NCBI RefSeq assembly: GCF_005239225.2
Contig: NC_133300.1
Span: 21,007,584-21,071,583 of the forward strand
Length of the DNA: 64,000 nucleotides
Direction of reading: 5' to 3'
Source: Populus alba
Lineage: Eukaryota; Streptophyta; Magnoliopsida; Malpighiales; Salicaceae
Below, in pieces: positions 61,532 through 64,000 of the stretch. Numbering within the stretch: position 1 is the first letter of the stretch; every line of letters begins with the position of its first letter. The translations under genes and the position numbers were made by a program. The notes beneath the pieces were generated by a model, which ran no database searches, was not told the origin of the DNA, and saw only the letters and a program-made list of their open reading frames with translations.

Positions 61532-61792
61532 AGCCCAATATAAAGCCATCTTTCTCCTATTACATCCTTCAATTTTCAAGACCCATATTTTTACTCCTTT
61601 GACCCCTGTGGTATTGACACAAAATTGCAAATTACCATCGTCTCCCGTCTGTAATTTGTGTTTGGTGTTATAAATCATCACTCACCTAGACTGCATAGAT
61701 GAAATCAAAAGGTTTTGTTGGGCCAGAATCTTACTAACGGGCCACTCTTGATAAATAGCCCAAACAATTTCCCTCACAGGCCAACATGGGCT
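61532..61792 (+). promoter_or_regulatory. Cluster of site II elements upstream of NDUFA5
   Basis: Four TGGGCY motifs: 61532-61537 (minus), 61719-61724 (plus), 61757-61762 (minus) and 61787-61792 (plus), all within about 510 bp of the ATG at 62038. TGGGCC/T site II elements, bound by TCP factors, are known promoter features of plant nuclear genes for respiratory and ribosomal proteins, which fits the gene below. Confidence 0.6.
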
Positions 61793-62037
61793 CATAATCC
61801 TCAGTACATGGACCCTTCAGCCCGATCTCAACGCAAATCTTTCTCCCATTACATCTTAACCGTTCAGCTCCAGGACCCACAAATAATCCTCTAATAAACG
61901 GTCAAGACTCAGTCACTATCTCCATCACACTACACAGAATAAAAACTCAATCAACGGTCCCGATTTCTCTCCAAAACCCAAAACGATCAAACCAACACTG
62001 ATTAAGCCAGAAGCAGTCGTGATCCAGTGCGACAGCG

Positions 62038-62350
62038 ATGTTCCTGCGGGCAATCGGACGGCCATTGCTTGCCAGAGTGAAGCAAACGACGGGGGTCGTT
62101 GGATTGGACGTGGTCCCGAATGCGAGAGCAGTTTTGATCAATCTATACACCAAAACCCTAAAAGAGATCAAAGCAGTGCCGGAAGATGAAGGATACCGTA
62201 AAGCAGTGGAGACTTTCACGAAACACAGACTTACAGTCTGTGAAGAAGAAGAAGAATGGGAGAAGATTGAAGAACGGATTGGCTGTGGTCAGGTCGAAGA
62301 GCTTATCGAAGAAGCTCAGGATGAAATCAAGCTCATCGGAAAAATGATCG
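62038..62350 (+). CDS. NDUFA5: Complex I subunit NDUFA5/B13, first exon (gene runs off window)
   Basis: Exon 1, 62038-62350, encodes 104 residues plus one base: MFLRAIGRPLLARVKQTTGV, 'GLDVVPNARAVLINLYTKTL', 'VPEDEGYRKAVETFTKHRL', then 'CGQVEELIEEAQDEIKLIG'. This is the plant NADH-ubiquinone oxidoreductase 1 alpha subcomplex subunit 5 (B13; Arabidopsis At5g52840 from memory), an accessory subunit of the matrix arm of mitochondrial complex I. The donor after 'KMI' plus one G fits the family, where 'EWDPWG' follows; no such exon is seen up to 64000, so intron 1 exceeds 1.6 kb and the 3' end is outside. Reading on past the donor adds 20 residues (GPYIFQIL...) to a stop at 62412 and is not expected to be used. 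Confidence 0.9.
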
Positions 62351-64000
62351 GTCCGTACATCTTCCAGATTTTATCACTATATATTTTTTTTAATATTTTG
62401 TGTGAAAAATAGGGTGAAACACATTATTGGTTGGGTTTTGGTTCATATTTACCTTTATGATTTTGTTTCGATATCATAGTTTTTAAATCTGATCCATGAC
62501 ATGTTAGGAGTTATATGCTAACCCGTCAACTCGGGTTAATTTATTTTTTGTTTTATAAAAAATAAAAATAATATCATTCTGAATTTTTTAAAAAAATTAA
62601 GATATTTTGACCAGGTTTTCCTCTTGACCGAAATGCTAATCAACCCAAGTTTTTGATTGATTACAACAGGTAATTTCTATTCTTATTTTTGTTAGAAATT
62701 TGGTCTGGCCCTCCCAAGTCAGGTCAGTTTTAAAACAGTGGTTGTTATTGTACTTGTAAAATATGTAGAAAACCTTAATGTCACCAAAATCTGAAGCTGT
62801 AAGGGTAAATATGACCAAACGTTGAAGCAATAAGCGCAAATATGACCAAGAATTGTAAGTACAAGAGCGATAGTGATTAACCGAGATCATTGACCAAAAA
62901 CATAAACCACATGGACCAATTGTGTATTTTACGTTTAAAAAATAAATGTAGCTGTTTGAGCTTGTAGCAAGAGATTATTTAGGGTTAAATTTAATTTGTT
63001 TAGCTGATAAATAAGCTTGAAAAAGTATTGTAATTAGCTGAGTTGGAGCATCTTGATTTAGAATATTATCTTGTACAATAGAGGATTGAGTGTGCGTTTT
63101 GATCATAATCATGTTGTGTGAACTAGCATCGAGTTGAATATTGATTGATGGATTGTTTTTCTGATTTTCGTGTTTTTCCAATAATTGGAAGGATGCATTA
63201 AGAGAAATGGGATTTTAGTGTGAAATGAAATTTGATTCTATTGGGATTTTGTCAATGATGTTTTAGGAGATTGGAGTTGCTTGTTATTAATAGGTAAGTG
63301 TATTTGTAATGAAACTTGGTAATTTTTTATCAACTAAACAAATTCATCACTCCGAACTAGTTGTTGTTGCTAATGGGTGATATTACGAGCTTTGAGCTAA
63401 ACTGGTTCCCACAGATATAGGCTTAAGCGTAAGCTGTCTAAATAAAGGCGTATTAGATACTGGGGCTTTGTGGGAGGCTTTTATGATACTAAGTCGTGTT
63501 TTACCACTTAAAGTTTGCTCCTTTCTGCTCTGCCAGTCAACCAATTTCCGGGACTCATGGAGTGTGTATTGGAATACTTGAGATTATAGTTGCTTAATCA
63601 TTACTAATTTGTTAGTTTGATGCTTGTTGGCTAAGGTACTGTTTCTGAAATGCGTGGAGCTTGGTTCAATGCTCTACATTTTTTGTAGTTTTAACTGTAG
63701 TGTCACAGTAAGTTTAATGTGGAATGAAGCTTGATTCTGCAGGTATCTTGTCAACAATAATAAATTAAGAGAATAGGGTTGTGTGTTATTAGCAGGAATT
63801 GCTTTTTCGTGAAGATTGTTAATGTGTCTCTCAATGTAGCCACGTTAAGTTCCTAACCAGTTGGTAACTCTAATGGATATTTTCCTTAGTTTGTTCTGAT
63901 TGCACTTTTTTGTGAGCTTTTACGATTCGTTTTTCTACCACTTTAATGTAAATCATTCTAAGCCTACCGAGTTTACCAATTTGTATGTATGGAAGATTTT
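62351..64000 (+). other. Intron 1 of NDUFA5 (incomplete)
   Basis: Begins with GT at 62351. Contains degenerate repeat-like text at 62510-62740 ('aacccgtcaactcgggttaa', 'gaccaggttttcctcttgac'). No exon of another gene is recognised. The last part is T-rich with intron-like composition. Confidence 0.65.

Noticed and set aside
62351..62412. Read-through of NDUFA5 exon 1 to a stop at 62412
   Set aside because: A consensus-position donor after 'KMI' plus G fits the family; the extra residues are hydrophobic intron translation.
1..64000. CRISPR arrays, bacterial operons, prophage or plasmid features
   Set aside because: The sequence is clearly plant nuclear DNA with spliced genes; no regularly spaced repeats with unique spacers were seen.
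1..64000. tRNA and rRNA genes
   Set aside because: No complete cloverleaf-type sequence or rRNA text was noticed by eye; the only tRNA-like text is the SINE promoter near 48200-48340.

Overview
The window is nuclear DNA of a woody eudicot, most probably a poplar (Populus, Salicaceae). It shows AT-rich intergenic DNA, plant GT-AG introns, a GRAS and a WRKY factor, plastid proteins, and repeats I recognise from poplar. The species is an inference from memory of protein and repeat sequences; no search was run. Exon boundaries were read by eye from splice sites, and every multi-exon model stays in frame.

Layout. 1-3.8 kb: a SINA-like RING E3 ligase (minus). 5.5-20.2 kb: a decayed tandem array. 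Unit 1 (about 5.5-12.1 kb) keeps a GRAS gene (minus) and a 274-residue proline/glutamine-rich predicted membrane protein (plus). Unit 2 (13.9-15.9 kb) has only relics of both genes. Unit 3 (16.0-20.2 kb) has lost the GRAS body but keeps an intact second copy of the membrane-protein gene. An orphan terminal exon of a Ulp1-type SUMO protease (5808-5976) lies just below the GRAS gene. 21.9-27.0 kb: a ten-exon plastid-type FMN-binding split-barrel/DUF2470 gene (minus). 28.4-30.7 kb: EMB1417-type PPR gene (plus). 31.8-37.1 kb: ERdj2/Sec63 (minus). 39.9-45.0 kb: Tic22-like gene (plus). 45-54 kb: gene-poor AT-rich DNA with a SINE and a MITE-like repeat. 54.1-55.6 kb: WRKY group IIe factor, probably WRKY27 (plus). 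55.6-62.0 kb: AT-rich repeats. 62.0 kb to the end: first exon and part of intron 1 of the complex I subunit NDUFA5/B13 (plus); the rest lies beyond the window.

Function. The genes do not form a pathway: they cover ubiquitin ligation, transcription, plastid biology, ER translocation and respiration. Two adjacencies look ancestral. From memory, EMB1417 next to ERdj2 matches Arabidopsis At4g21190/At4g21180, and WRKY27 next to NDUFA5 matches At5g52830/At5g52840. The least explained part is the GRAS/membrane-protein array. Its two surviving unknown proteins differ at 16 of 274 residues with relatively few silent changes.
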